This document shows positions 13,949-27,325 of a stretch of DNA of 64,000 bases, piece after piece (the stretch's first letter is position 1; each line of letters begins with the position of its first letter). The notes beneath the pieces are model-generated. The model ran no database searches, had not been told where the DNA came from, and saw only the letters and a list, made by a program, of their open reading frames with translations. This stretch comes from Serilophus lunatus. Lineage: Eukaryota > Chordata > Aves > Passeriformes > Eurylaimidae. The translations under genes and the position numbers were made by a program. Where the stretch lies: NCBI GenBank assembly GCA_013399895.1, contig VXBA01001575.1:669800-733799 (forward strand), written 5' to 3'.

Positions 13949-15262
13949 TTCACAGAATCATGGAATATCCCGAGTTGGAAGGGACCCACGTGGATCACCA
14001 AAATCCAGCTCCTGACATTGCACAGGACAGTCCCAAGAATGCCCTGGACATGTCCTTGTCCAAACACCTGTTGAACTCTGTCAGGCCTGGTGTTGACTAC
14101 TTCCCTAGGAAGCCTGCTTCAGTGCCAGATCACCCTTACAGTGAAGTATCTTCTCCTAATATTCAACCTAATCCATCCCTGACATAGCTTCAAGGCATTC
14201 CCTTGGGTTCTATCATTGGTGCCTACCCCTCCTCACACCCTCAACAAGGAAGCTGTAGATTGTGATGAGGTCTCTCTCCTCAGTCTCCTCCAGGCTGAAC
14301 AAGCCAAGTGACTTCAGCTGTTCCTCAAAAGGCTTCCCTTCCAAATCCTTCAATATCTTCACAGCCTCTTCTGGATGCCCTCTATCAAGTTTATATTTTT
14401 CTTATATTGTAGCACACAAAACTGCACACAATATTCAAGGTGAGGCCACACCAGTGCAGAGCAGGGCGGGACAATCCCCTCCTTCCACCGGCTGGTGATG
14501 CTTTGCCTGATGCCCTCCGGGGCACGATTTGCCCTCCTGGCTGCCAGGGCACTGCTGACTCACATTGAACTTGCCATTGACCAGGACCCCCAAGGTTCCT
14601 TTCCATGGGATTGCTCTCTAGCCTCTCGTTCCCCAGTCTGTTTGTACATCCAGGGTAGTCCTCTCCCAAGTGCAGAATCTGATTCTTGTCTATGTTAAAC
14701 TTCCTTGTCTCAGATATGCTTACTCTGAAAACCTCTCTATATTCATTCCAAGTGGCCTGACTCTGCTTCCAGCTCCTATGTATTTCCTGCTTACACTTGA
14801 GTAATGACAGGAGTTCTTCATTCAGTCACACAGGTCTCACCCTCTTTGCTTGATTTCTTGCTCATCAGGATGCACTGTTCCTGAGCCTGGAAGAACTGAT
14901 CCTTGAATATCAATCAGCTCCCTCGGACCCCTCTTCCCTGCAGGATCTCTTCCCATAGGATTTATCCAAGAAGGATCCCTAAAGAGGCTAAAGTTAGCTC
15001 TCCTGAATTCCATGGTTATAAATCTTTCTTGCTGCCCTGCTTCCTACTTGCCCACTATTGAATCCCACAGTGTAATGGTCACTGCAGAAACAAGGCTGCC
15101 CTCAGCCTTCACATCTCCAGAAAGGCCTGGCCTGTTTGTTAGTATAAGGTCGAGGAGCACACTATTCCTTGTGGGATCCTCCACTACTTGTGTCAGAAAT
15201 TGTCATCAATACTTTCCAGTAATGCCTACATCTTCCTAATTGTCCTCACAGTTAGGCAACTG
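13949..15262 (-). mobile_element. CR1 LINE, 5'-truncated, about 1.3 kb
   Basis: It starts on the plus strand with TTCACAGAATCATGGAATAT and CCCGAGTTGGAAGGGACCCA, the reverse complement of a CR1 3' end of a different subfamily from 2161 and 59217. It continues through recognisable CR1 text (TTCAAGGTGAGGCCACACCA, TTGACCAGGACCCCCAAGG, GGTCGAGGAGCACACTATTC) to about 15262. It is minus strand, in sense with ACSS3. The reading frames are broken by many stops. It lies 139 bp past the intron edge of the 13714-13809 exon. Confidence 0.88.
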
Positions 15263-15584
15263 GAGAGGATGGTGAGGAGAAAGGAATTTCTTAAAATACT
15301 CAATTCCACATAACGTTTTTGCACTACCAGAGCTGTTACCATAAAAGAATAAAAACCACAAAGTCATATAACAGAGTCTAAGACTGAAAAAAGACCAACT
15401 GCTCTTCCCTCTTTCCCTCTAAGTTAAAAATCTAAAGAAATTATTTTTGTTGCTACACAAAAATTCAGTATCCACCTTTTATCTTTTTTCCTGATGCCTT
15501 GAGGTTTTCTGATGTATTTCTGGAATTTTAGCTTGACTGTATGGTTTCTCAGATAGGCCTTCTTGTCAGGCCTTTCCCATGATT

Positions 15585-16075
15585 TGTGAAGCTGTGTTTA
15601 GCGTTCCTTTTGAGGCAAATAGGTTATAACAAGGACACCATGTTTTTCCAGAAGCCGCCTGCAAGGACATTATAGAAGACAAGACAAGACAGAGATCCAG
15701 AGAACCTGGAAAAACTCCAGAGAGGCAGATCCAGGGGAGGGCATAGGGGTGAGATGCGACTCTGGTTGGACATGTCGAAGGTTAAGGATTGATGAATGTT
15801 ATAAAGGTGATTTCATAAGGGGGGGCTGGTGTGTGTTTTTGGATCTGGAAGCTTCATTAAAGAACCTGCACTTTCCTTTTACCTCTATTAACATTGTTTG
15901 TAAGTTTTCTTCCTCCATGTAGCAATGATAGGTCTAGAAACTACAGTATGTAAGTATGTAACCTGTGAATTTCACTGTGTGCAATTTGGAATGGATTTCC
16001 TGCACACCTAGCCACCATGAATAAAGGAATGCTTTCTTTCTAAGTCTCAAAAAGAGGTTTTTCTGTCTTTTTTCG
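15585..16075 (+). mobile_element. probable solo LTR, boundaries uncertain
   Basis: There is a promoter-like block (GTTATAAAGG at 15798-15807) and a terminator-like block with AATAAA at 16020-16025, followed by GGAATGCTTTCTTTCTAAG and a T/C-rich end. This layout (TATA box, then a poly(A) signal followed by TGCTTTCTTTCT) is typical of bird retroviral LTRs. A TG start near 15585 is assumed. No target-site duplication could be fixed, so extent and family are open. Confidence 0.45.
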
Positions 16076-19000
16076 GCAATATCTGCACAGTATTTATATA
16101 GAACATTTTTAACTTTTTTTCTTGGAACAGAATGAACAATGAATTAGAAAAGACAATTCCTTTTTTGACTGTTATGAAAAGAAGTGGTAGCAAGGTGTAT
16201 ATATTGCTTTGTATATTGCACAGTGAGAGCTAAAAACCATACAGTAACAGCTCAGGCAAGAAAGGTATTCTCCTATCACCAAAACACAAGCATTAGGTTT
16301 GATTCTAGCAAACCTGAGAGGTAGGGAATACTACATCCCTGCTACCCTGCTAGCCTGATGTACCAGTAACATTGGTGCGAACTGGGAATTGACAAACATT
16401 TCCAATCAAGAGTTCTCAATTCAAAAACCCTAGGGGAAGGGAGAGAATCTGAAATTCCTGAAAATTAGTCTAGGTTTGCTTGATTCTCTAGTGCACTGCT
16501 AATGAAATCAATAAAAACTAGAAAGGAAACTTCACCATACTAATTTTTCTATATTTCTCCCTGGTTTTTGTACAACAGTGAATAAGACTGAAAGCCCACT
16601 TATTCTAAAGAATCACAAGTTCTAAAACTTTGTGAAAAGGTCCTTATAATTGTTGCTATTTCTTCTATTGTCTTCTCAATTATCAATGGATATATCATTT
16701 TCATATTCACCCAGTGGTCTAATCTGTAAGATATACATTCAGTTCCCATGAGTCAATAAGACTTTTTATATAAAAAAAAAAAATACAGGGTTTTTTTTGT
16801 GCTTGGCTCAGGCCTTAATTCAGAAAGACAACCCCAAAAACACATATTCTTTTTGTTGAGTTAACCGTTCCGGAATGCTAGTGATTCCCTTACAATGTAG
16901 AAGAACAAAGGAGTAATATCAAAGGACAGTGTGAAGCTTTGTGCTGTACACTTCTTGGAAAATCAACTCATATCTTCCAAAGGGGATGCTAGATTGAAAT
17001 ATCTATTTCCCAAACCTATCAGGAAACAACCACTTCCTTCTAGGACAGCATTTTTTATCACAAACAGTCTGAGTCGAAAGGGGAATTGAATTCAAAGTCG
17101 TCCTGAAAAGATCACTATTCAGAAAAACACAGAAAATTAGATACTGATATTTTACTTAACAATTGTGTGTAATACAAGTACTGTGTGGCCCTTTTATAGA
17201 TTTCCAATAAATAAAGTTGCTTAGGAATCTTTGGTTTCAAATAAGATTGGCTTTTTTACAATTCAAGTTCAGGACTTATGTGCAGGCTACAAGATTCAGG
17301 TCTGAAAAGTTAAAACAGCAACAGCCTGTCAAGTGTACATTGTCCATCCATCCCTTACATCAGGTTTCTCAATGTACCAACAGACATCCCTCACCTGACA
17401 CCCATTCATTGTTACAGATTACCTGAAATTAATGCATAGCACCTAGACAGATTCTCAGTTCTGAAGTCTAGGAACATCCATATTTTTCATGTACCAAAAA
17501 AACCCACCAGGTCTGTGTAACAGTCAGTCTCTTCTGCAAACGTTTAGGGACTAACTGTCAGCTCATTATTCTTGCAAGTTAGCTCCCCCTCCAGCCGTGG
17601 AAGGCTTTTCAGGGACAAGTGGATAATAAAACCAATTTCCTTTCTGCATAACACCTTACAATGTGACAGTGAAACAGCTATTTAGAAGAGCAATATTTTA
17701 TACTGGAAGAGCAATGTTTCAGAACTGATCTGCTAAATGTATTCAACCTCTGCTCAGGAATTAATATGTGTAACTCTGAGAATAACAAAAAGCACTTCAG
17801 CGAGACAGAGAGGAGAGACTTACTAAGAGACTGTCTTAAAATCAATGCTATTCAAGTATCCCAAGTCTCTCCTTACGCTTTTTCCTTTCAGGATAAGGGA
17901 TAATGTAAAGAAATCATCCTCAGTATTAACAGATGTGACATTCTTTTCTTTGTCCTGCTCTACATGTAAGTGAAAGATACTACTATAAAGCTAATTCAGT
18001 ACTATTGAAATATAAATTGCTAATGAGTAGCCTGATACAGGTATTTTTGGTTGCATTTGCACTTCGGGAAACAATTTTATGTCAGAGAAGATGCTGCGGA
18101 TCCATAAGCAAAAAGCGCAGTCTCCACAAGCAGCAAGGGGAGTCCGTAAGTGTATGCCTGACTCTATTCATCACAAAGCTTCCACCTACCCATGTACCTG
18201 ACTTGCGGAAAGCGTGCTCTGCCAAATGATGGAAAGCATCAGCTACCTAAATTCTGTGCTCAAAATTGTCTTGCTCATTCACAGTGAAGCGTTAAGTTCA
18301 ATCAAAATAAGCATGTTTGAAATAACTCAGGACTTTAAAGATGAAAAATATACTACTTACTTATCCTGTACCACTTATATTCCTGATATAATTTCAGGAC
18401 GGTGTCTCATGTTCTTCAACATAACAGACTGTCACATTGCTGAAATATTGTGGGTTTTGGTAGAAAATACTTGGGGAAAACATATTGCATTTTGACATTA
18501 ATATTTCAGTTTGGGCTGCACTAAATGGGTAATGTAAAGCGGTCTGCTTTGAATTTCTTAGTAGGCAATGGAGAGACACTGAACGCATGCAAAAGATGTA
18601 GAAAGTTGTTATGCAGCAGGAGAGAAAAAGGAGAAACTCACACATTAACATACTAATTTATACAAAAAGCTCCACATACTAAATTCTCACTGTGGCAGTG
18701 CTGGTTTGAGCCATTCTTTGCCAAGGTTGTCATTTTTGCTGTGGGGAATTAAAGAAATTACTACAGCAGAAGATGGCACTGATAAAATGGAGAGTCTCTG
18801 AAGAGAGAACGCATAGGCAGCAACTGATAAATCCATTCATACAGCAAAAATGGACCTCTGAAGAGACTCCCTCCACACAGTGTCATTTTAATTATGCCAG
18901 AAAAAGTGGAATGAAGAATTCAATATAGTTACAGCAAAAAGCTCTCTAGTATGGCAACAACTACTGGGCATCCTGGAACTAAAAACCCATTACCAGATGA

Positions 19001-22000
19001 ATTATAGGACTCAAAATCACAGTATACTACGCTGCTTCCTTATAATAAAACCAAATCAAATCTAACATGTCACAGAAATACTATGCATTGGCAGTACCCT
19101 GAAGATTTGGGGCAAGACCATCAAGTATTCATACAGACCTCATTTCCTTCAGCATACGACTGTGCAGAGCAAAGAAGTCAGTGTCCCAGTCAACCCTTCA
19201 TCACTAAAACCCAAGCAAGATTCTAAGCCTCTAACTGCAGTAACAGTAGCTGGTCTCACTCACAGCTTCATTTAGCGCTGTTAACTCTGAGAAATTCTGT
19301 GTAGATAGTCACGCTGCAGGCTGGTAGCCCAAGCATTGCTTTAGTCTTATGTTTACTAGTCTTGGAAGATAATTTCAGATAATGGTTTTAGCCTCTATAC
19401 AGTACAAATCAGCGATGCCTTTTGAGAGACGTCAAAAATATCCACTGTGTAATTTTGCCAAGATGTTTTCTTCACTGCTTCCCTGGAAGGGATCTACATC
19501 ATGTTGGTGCACGAGACGTTATATTACTAATGTGTACAAAGACCAAGCACGCTTGGCTAGTGCTGGGTATTTAACTATAAACATCTGATGCTAATTATCC
19601 ACCAACACTAAAACAAGAAGCTAACACCTGATCAGTATTATCCTAGAGCAGTAAAGGGCACAGCGGAGAACAGTTTGGATAATTCACATACAAAAATCCA
19701 CAGCACAGCTGCACCCAAAATGTTTGTATAGGTGGCTATGCCATGATTTTTACCACCTTCTAAGAGTAAAAGCTAATGAAAATTACTTTCAGAACTATAA
19801 TAATTATATCATGAACTATCTCATCTATTTTATTCCTCTCCATTTTATTTAAGCTTGTCATGAAATGAAGTAAAATTTAATGAAAGGGCTTACATTTACT
19901 GAAATTCTCATCTTGTAATATATTTACCAGGGCACTATAGTAAATTATAGCAAAAAAACTGAGAGAAGACACAAGGAGACAGCAACGACTAAAGAATTTG
20001 TAGAACTGTAAATTCTTAAAGATTCCCTGATTCAGTTTTATCAACTGTCAGAAAGAAGTGTGAAATTCAACCACTTCACACATTATATGCAATTAGGCTA
20101 AAGAGAGTCTTGCCATCCTGAACTATAAAAGGTTTTGCTGGCTAATAGTGAACCTTCAGTAACTCTTTCACACATTGTTTGGTGTTTGATTTCACTCTTT
20201 CCTCCTGAGGAATACGACAGATGCCAGCAGAAAAATTCCTAAAACTGTGATCGTAATTATAAATTATTTTTCCTCCATCTGACTGCATTCTTAATCCTCA
20301 TGAGAATTAAGCACATGTAGCATCAACACATTAAATATCAGGTGCATAGAGAATGACAAAATATGGTGAGTAGCAGGGAAGCAGTATCTTAGGGAAGCCC
20401 TCAAGAAGTATCAACTTTTAGGTGAGTTACGTAAGTTGAGTGATTTGTAATCAGTATTTTCATAGTTGCCTTATGAGAAGTTTTTCAACAGCTCACAAAC
20501 TCGAGTAAAGCTAGAATATGCAGTAAATGAACTGGAAAGAATTTCAGTTAAGACTTTCTTGCTCAAACGTTATTTAAAGAGATTATCACTTCTAGAGCAT
20601 GGCCTATTCCCTCAGGCTGCTTACAATCTAGTTTACATCCATTTGGCAGAAGATCAGAACAACTTGTTACCTTGAGGTGGGATGGCTGCAAAACATGTTT
20701 GTTCATCCCACTAGCACTCTACAAAACAGAGTGTAAAATCTCTACAAGTTAACTGTAAGCCTCATGGAAAAACAAGTGGGTTTCACCTATTCCTCACATC
20801 CAACTAAAATTAAATCTGAAATTGGTTAAACTGTACACAGAGCCTTAAAAAAAGCTCTTCTTAACTGCTTATCTTTCTCTACTCAGAAATGGTAATGTAG
20901 AAACTTCACTCAGAAAACATGGAAAAGAGATATAAATAGAAAATGAAACAATCAATTTTTTAAAAGGTGACTAAGGAAACCAGAAAGATCCATTAATCAA
21001 ACAGACTCTTCAGTACAGATACATTTGTACAACTGCACCATTAAGTTGCACAAAAATTTGTCTTTTTTTCTGGTTATGGCTACTTGCTGTTCTGTATTTC
21101 CACTTGAACTTCTCCTTATTCTCTACATTCTTTACTGTACAAGAGCACCAAGAGTGCTCAATCAACAGACACCACAGAAAAAGGTTACTGCCTGAAAAAC
21201 AGCACAGAACAGCTAAAATTGACAAAGAAGTGAAAGCCATATTCATTATCTATTACGTGAAGAATGATTTTGTAATTAAAATGCACAACTGCACACTGCA
21301 CAGTTGACATGAGCTAATTTAATTTAATTGCATATCAATTGCATACCAGGAACTGGATTGAACTCATTCATTTAAAAAAAAAAAATAAAAAAAAAGTATT
21401 ACTAGTCTTTCAGCCAGTTTAGTTTTTGCTTAAGTCAATGCTCTGATTCTGCTTGTCATGCAGCCACAGGCATGGCAGGACTAGCATAAGAGCAGGGGCA
21501 CAAAGGCAGTGCCAGAGACGAAGGAGGGATGCTCCACTCCCTCCTTCATTGATGATTTTCCCTTACAGAAGCTTAGACAATTCACAAATACCAGACCCAG
21601 TAAGCCTCCACTGAGCTATTTATCTCAGTATGTTTCCTTTAAAACAGGAATAGTATAGCAAATATTTCCTTCCCCCAACCAATTTGTCCATTTGGTCTAA
21701 TTCATGGCTTAGGGTATCACTTTACATTTTAAATGTCAAAATACAACACAGGCACACATTTGAGTGCTTTCATAAGGCAGGCCATTTAACTGAAACAAAG
21801 CTTTAGCAAGAAATAGCTTTCTGAAAGCTGAGCCATGTAATTATTTGTTTAACTTTGTATTAGACCTTAACCTACAGTGGTATCGAAGAATGTCTCCTAC
21901 CTCATATGGGACACTATTTCGAATGTTTAAAAGGAAATACTGTGTTATATTCAGTGTTCTATTAATTAAAGCATATTTCTATTTAAATAACTGGGTAAGC

Positions 22001-25000
22001 CTTCCCCCATTATTATGCACATATACAGCATAACTAGTGTGTTTCCCTCATTTCTTGCAAATGTACAGGGTAAAAAAAAAACCAACAAAATAAGCTAAAG
22101 ATATTTGAAAATCTGAAGCCCATTTCTCAAGAAAAAAAATTTTGTTTATAAAGCAATATATTTTTCTGAAAGTACTTGAATTTCCATGCTTATTCTTAGA
22201 ACTGAACTTTAGAAGAGAAACCAGCAATTCTTTTAGTATTTTCTAAATGCTTTAAAGCACTTATAGTCACAATGCATCTATTACCACGAAGACACATTAC
22301 ACTTCTGAAGGCCAAATACTTCTTGTGTAACAGTTCCTGTATTCAATTCACTTATTTGCAAACAAATATAACTCCCAAACTGATTAAAATTCACCCATTC
22401 ACAACCTTATCCAACCACAGAATGTAATTATAAACTGCGTTGTTTTTTGGTATCTTACATATACACAAGGCCTCTGAGGATTTCAAAGCACATCCAAATA
22501 AAATCTCCACAATAAATGTACAAAATGTAACTGTAAAGAGGCTCTAATTAGCTCAGTTAGAGGCCTGTGGACCATGAAAAACATTAAAACCAAAGTAGGA
22601 AATAATTTGTTTATCGGAGACTAGCAAGCAAGTAATAAAGTACCACATGTTTATACATTCATTTTCAAAGTACACCAGGCTCCTTTGCCTCCCAATGGTG
22701 TATAATAATGTACATCTTATGAGTTGCTTATAACAAAATAAGAGCCAAGATTAGAGGAGAATAGAAAGTTTCTTGGTCATATTTGGAAGATGTCAGATGG
22801 CATGTTTAAAGATGCATTAAGCAGGCGATATACTGAATTATGCTGTATTTTCACAGCAAAAATTAATTTCAAATCATTTTCCTCCTACTGACACATGATA
22901 AAATATTAAGAGATAAAAGGAAAATATAAAAAGTAATTACACATCTCACTGATAGTAACTGTTTACTGCTTAATCCTTTTGGGGATTCTTAATACATTGT
23001 ATGCATAGTAATACTGCCAAGATGAAAAATACAGGTAAACATCTTGGAAGCACACTCCTTCTACCTTCACTGAGCAGGCCACGATCCTCCAAAGGATCAT
23101 TCCATTCATGCACTAGAATCCATGAGGCTTACTATTACCTTTTCTGTTGTTAAATCATTGGGAAAATCATTTACCTTACACTAACGAGGACTTTATTCTC
23201 TGAGCAACATAAAAATGCAGTTGCCATGTGACAAGAAGAAGGTCTGCAACCTGTAACATCTTCATACTCATACTAACTAAAGGTGCTGTCACAGGTTGTC
23301 TCCTTCAGGCAGATGAGACTGCAATATTCTAACATACCCATTCATAAATGTGTCCTCTCTTCATCTTCATTTGCCTATTCAATGCACGCTAAATATTGTT
23401 CATGGCTCAACTCCATTACTTCAGGTTGCTCTACAGTTCCTTTGTTTTCAATCATCTAAACCATTTTAAAAAGAAGGAAAACGTTTCTAATGCTTCATCC
23501 ATATTAATATACATCCCTGGCTGCATGTGGAAAGACAATCACAAAACATTAACGCTAATAAGCACTGAGAAAATGAAGTCAAATGGGAACAGAAAAGCTT
23601 AATACATACTTTCCATCAATTCTACATTAGAAAATGTCAGTACAAATGAGGCAGAGTGGCAATGGCACAGCTGATAATGAATTTGTATCACCACAGAGGA
23701 GATGCTGACCAGTGGTAAAAAAACCCTAATATAGCCATGAGGAAAAGAGAACCTTCCCAGAAACTTAAAGCACAGAGATGCACGCTATTTTATTTTTTTC
23801 ATTGGAAGGACCCAGTGCAGTTACTGACTTAACTACGCTCAAATTGCAAAAAAATTTGTAAGTGAAAATAACAATATCCTTCTTTTGTTTTCAAACCACA
23901 ACACCCCTGCCCAGCATCTTTGTAATGAGGTACATTTCCCAAAATGTGTGGGACAACTGAAAATCATGTGAAATGCACATCTGAAATAACCCTCAAATGA
24001 GAAACATTTTGGAGGAGAAAATACACTTTGTCAAATGGGAAGACAGTCAACAGCACCAAATACCACAATAAGCCTACAAAGTTGTAATGGCTCATTGAAA
24101 CCAAAAACACCTTAGAGAATATGTATAGAATCCAGGCATACCTTCTTTGATGTCCAACACACACATAAGCAGAACATAGTGGTAAACAAGACATTTTTGT
24201 AAAAAGTATTTCCCAGTTAAGCAGATACAGCCTAAACTTCCGAAGGACAATCCTCTTCACACGGATTCCTCAAAGAAAAATGATGAAAATCAAACCTGGA
24301 AATGAGCATAGATGACCCTAAGACTGAAAAGCTACAGAGGGCAACAAAATCAGGGAAGCAACATCACCCATTTTATTAAGGCATGTTATGAACCGTTTAT
24401 GATGGAGATTCTGAACTATGTTATCTTGAGTAGAGATTCAATATTTTACCATTAGATTAACAAGGATACCATGACTAAAATGTCCAGTTCTGAGCCCCAT
24501 CAGCCTCTCAATCACCTGGAAGTAGGGTGCTTCAAGACAAGGGTTTCACAACTAAGTGATATAACCAAGTTTCTTAATGAAGGCTCATTTAAGAAACTTT
24601 GTAATTCTACTTACTGTTCCATGTGACTGCCCGAGTACTTTACATCTTAATGAAACACCTTCAAAAACAAGGTCAGGAGGAATGAGAATGAGGCTGAGGA
24701 AATTTCATCACTGCAGTTACAGGACAGTTCTGGAACACACACACAGATTAAGGGCTCTGATGTCCCACACTGAGGAGGAGGAGGTCTCCCCATTCTTCCT
24801 TCACATCTGAGTGGTAACATCACTGAAATACTGTAACAAAGAGGTACGATTTCTCTTTACAGGTTTAAGAGGCTGGTTGGCTTCCTCAAAGCCGTTTAGA
24901 ACAAATTAACTTGGCCCATTAGAAAATAAGAGTGTCAAATACTGATTCACATCCATGTCACTTGTGGTTATGCTAAGGTTATGTTAAATTATCATAAGAT

Positions 25001-26988
25001 TAAAATTGCGAAAACTATCAGTGCTCCAGTCTCAAGAGAGAAGCAAATAACTGTGACAGGTTAGGAAGAGTTCTTTGATTTTGACAAAGGTTGACCAGAT
25101 AAACATAGAAAAAAATACATACAAGTTCTGTTCCCTTTCCTTTTTCTGAACCTTATGGTAAAGACAACTACAGGGAATGAGAAAGTCACAAAGAACTGCC
25201 TCGGTAGAACTGCCCAGGGCCCCCCAAAAAAACTTTTTCCTCTCTCTCCTTCAGTAAGGGCAACGAAAAACCTATGTGAATTGCATGTCCTAAGATGTCA
25301 TTTAAGGAATAACAAGCTACTGTTAATAATGACATGCAGTCCACATCTAATTACTAAACAAACAATGGCTGAAATAACCTTGATTTTCATACTATTAAAG
25401 GACAGTATGCAAGTCTCCAGGTGGAGACATGATGAATACCTCTTACAAGTTCATTTACCCAGAATATAATGTTCAGAGGAATCTAATTCAGAGGTGCAGA
25501 GCTGCAGAAGTTTCTGCAGAATAATTCCCATGTCTGTAGAACTACACTGCAGGACACCAGCTTCCACTAAAAAAAACATGATCCTAGTCTCGAGAGGATA
25601 ACACACATCTTTAAAAAGCACAAATTGCATTTACACTGAGGCATCTGAAAACTCAAACCAGTAGCCTGAGTTCTGAAAGAAATTTGCTTCATCTCTTTCA
25701 TCTCAGCTGCAGATTCTCAGTCCCCATAAATCTAGGACTGAATTTCTGACACTCAAAAAAAAAAAATTCCAAGAATTGAGTCTACTGTTGCAAAATAAAC
25801 CGTGTAGTGGTTTTGAAGTTGAAGTTTTCTGGGGAAGAGGGATGTTTAGGGTGTTTTGTATGTTCAAATGTTTTAAAACCATACTCCTTTTTTAGGAAGC
25901 ATGAAAAAAAACCCGAAGCCCTGTCCTCTTAGAGACCTGAGCCGTTCCCTCCCCTCATATACTTTGGCTGAACTCCTATCTTGGTGTCTGCAAGGTTTCT
26001 CCAGCTCGTCCCCTTGGCGGAACCAGGGAAGGGTGCAGCAGGATCGGTTTGGAGCCAAGCTCCTTCCCACGGTTTCCCACAGCGCCAGTTCCCTTCACCC
26101 AGGCGAGCCTGTGCCAGGGGACGGGTGCATGAAGCCTGTGCTGCCAGAACACCGGGACCCAGGAACGCATGGGCTGGCGTCCCAGCGCATCCCAGCACTT
26201 TGCAGAGCCATCCCCCTCCTTGCTTACCATTGAGGCACTGAACCCAGGAGCTCTGCATGTTGATAGTCCTCTGCTGCCCAGTGCTGAGCCCCGGTTTTTG
26301 GCACTTCGTCAAGCTCCCGCCACACGTGTTGCCAGCGGCAGGGAGGCGCGGGTGGAGTGATCCCAGCACTGCTGGGCTGCAGCTGCCCTCGTCGCCTGCT
26401 CCTGTGGGCAGGTGCTGGGATGCTGGAGATGCCGGTGGTGGCGGAGCGACAGGCTCCACGGAGCTTAGCAACTGCACCTGCGCTGTTGGTGCCTGCTCTG
26501 CATCGTCGCTGGGTAGCAGTGTGGGGAGCGAGCCCCAGGCCAGCGGTCAGTGCCCCCGTCCCACACTGACACCATGGCGGCTTGAAGCATGTGCAGGAGG
26601 GGTGGCCAGTGGCAGCAGCTCTTGCAGAGCTCCTGCTCTATGGAGCAGGGGTGCCGCAGGCTGCTGGCGTCTGGAGCGCGTGGTGCCTGCCTCCTCATGC
26701 AGGTGGCTACATGAACTGTGCCGTGCTGCCCCAGCTCTGGGCAGAGGCGGAGGCAGTGCAGCTGCCCCCCATGGGGGTTGGTGGTGGCCCCATAGCCCCC
26801 ACTGCCCGCAGCAGGGTCCTTGCGGGCAGCAGGGGGCCTGTGGGTGCCCCACGGGTGGCAGTAATGACAGCCCTCAGAGCCCCAGAGCCCGGCCACATGG
26901 CTTTTTGGCAGGAAGCGCCATCTTGCCTCATAGTGAAATCTCGGACGCAGCCATTCAATCAGAGGACAGCTCATCCAGGAAGAGGACC

Positions 26989-26996
26989 ATAAAATA
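26989..26996 (+). promoter_or_regulatory. TATA-like box of LTR 25803-27394
   Basis: ATAAAATA lies 30 bp downstream of a CAATCAG box and about 325 bp before the AATAAA signal, the spacing expected for a U3/R boundary. Activity is inferred, not shown. Confidence 0.5.
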
Positions 26997-27319
26997 CATG
27001 GAGCACGGAAGTCCTGCCTCTTTTAGCTTTCTTCGGAGCTGAGAGAAGCACGACTCCCCTCCTCCTGGTTCTCTGACCGCACTGTTCACTTTCCCTCATC
27101 TCCCTTGGCACGGGCAGCAGTGCGGTGTCACCAGAGCCCCAACACTGCAGAACACCACCCAGCTGCAACAGAGTGGTGTCTGTCTCACCGACTGTTCTGC
27201 TTTGAGGAGCAGTTTGTCATTTGGGGTTTTTTTTACTACTGCGTAATATTGTTGGGTCTACTGTGTGTATTTTGTTTAGTGCCTAGTGGGATTCTATAAA
27301 GTCTATAGAGCCCCAGATA

Positions 27320-27325
27320 AATAAA
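27320..27325 (+). terminator. LTR poly(A) signal AATAAA
   Basis: AATAAA lies in the 3' part of the LTR, followed within about 25 bp by T/G-rich sequence. It is on the strand opposite to ACSS3. Confidence 0.55.

Noticed and set aside
25929..26477. Open frame of 182 codons on the minus strand
   Set aside because: Same GC-rich LTR block; composition effect, overlapping open frames in other phases.
26257..27042. Open frame of 261 codons on the plus strand
   Set aside because: It lies wholly in the GC-rich part of an LTR. Several other frames on both strands are open in the same place, and the product is low-complexity with no family resemblance.
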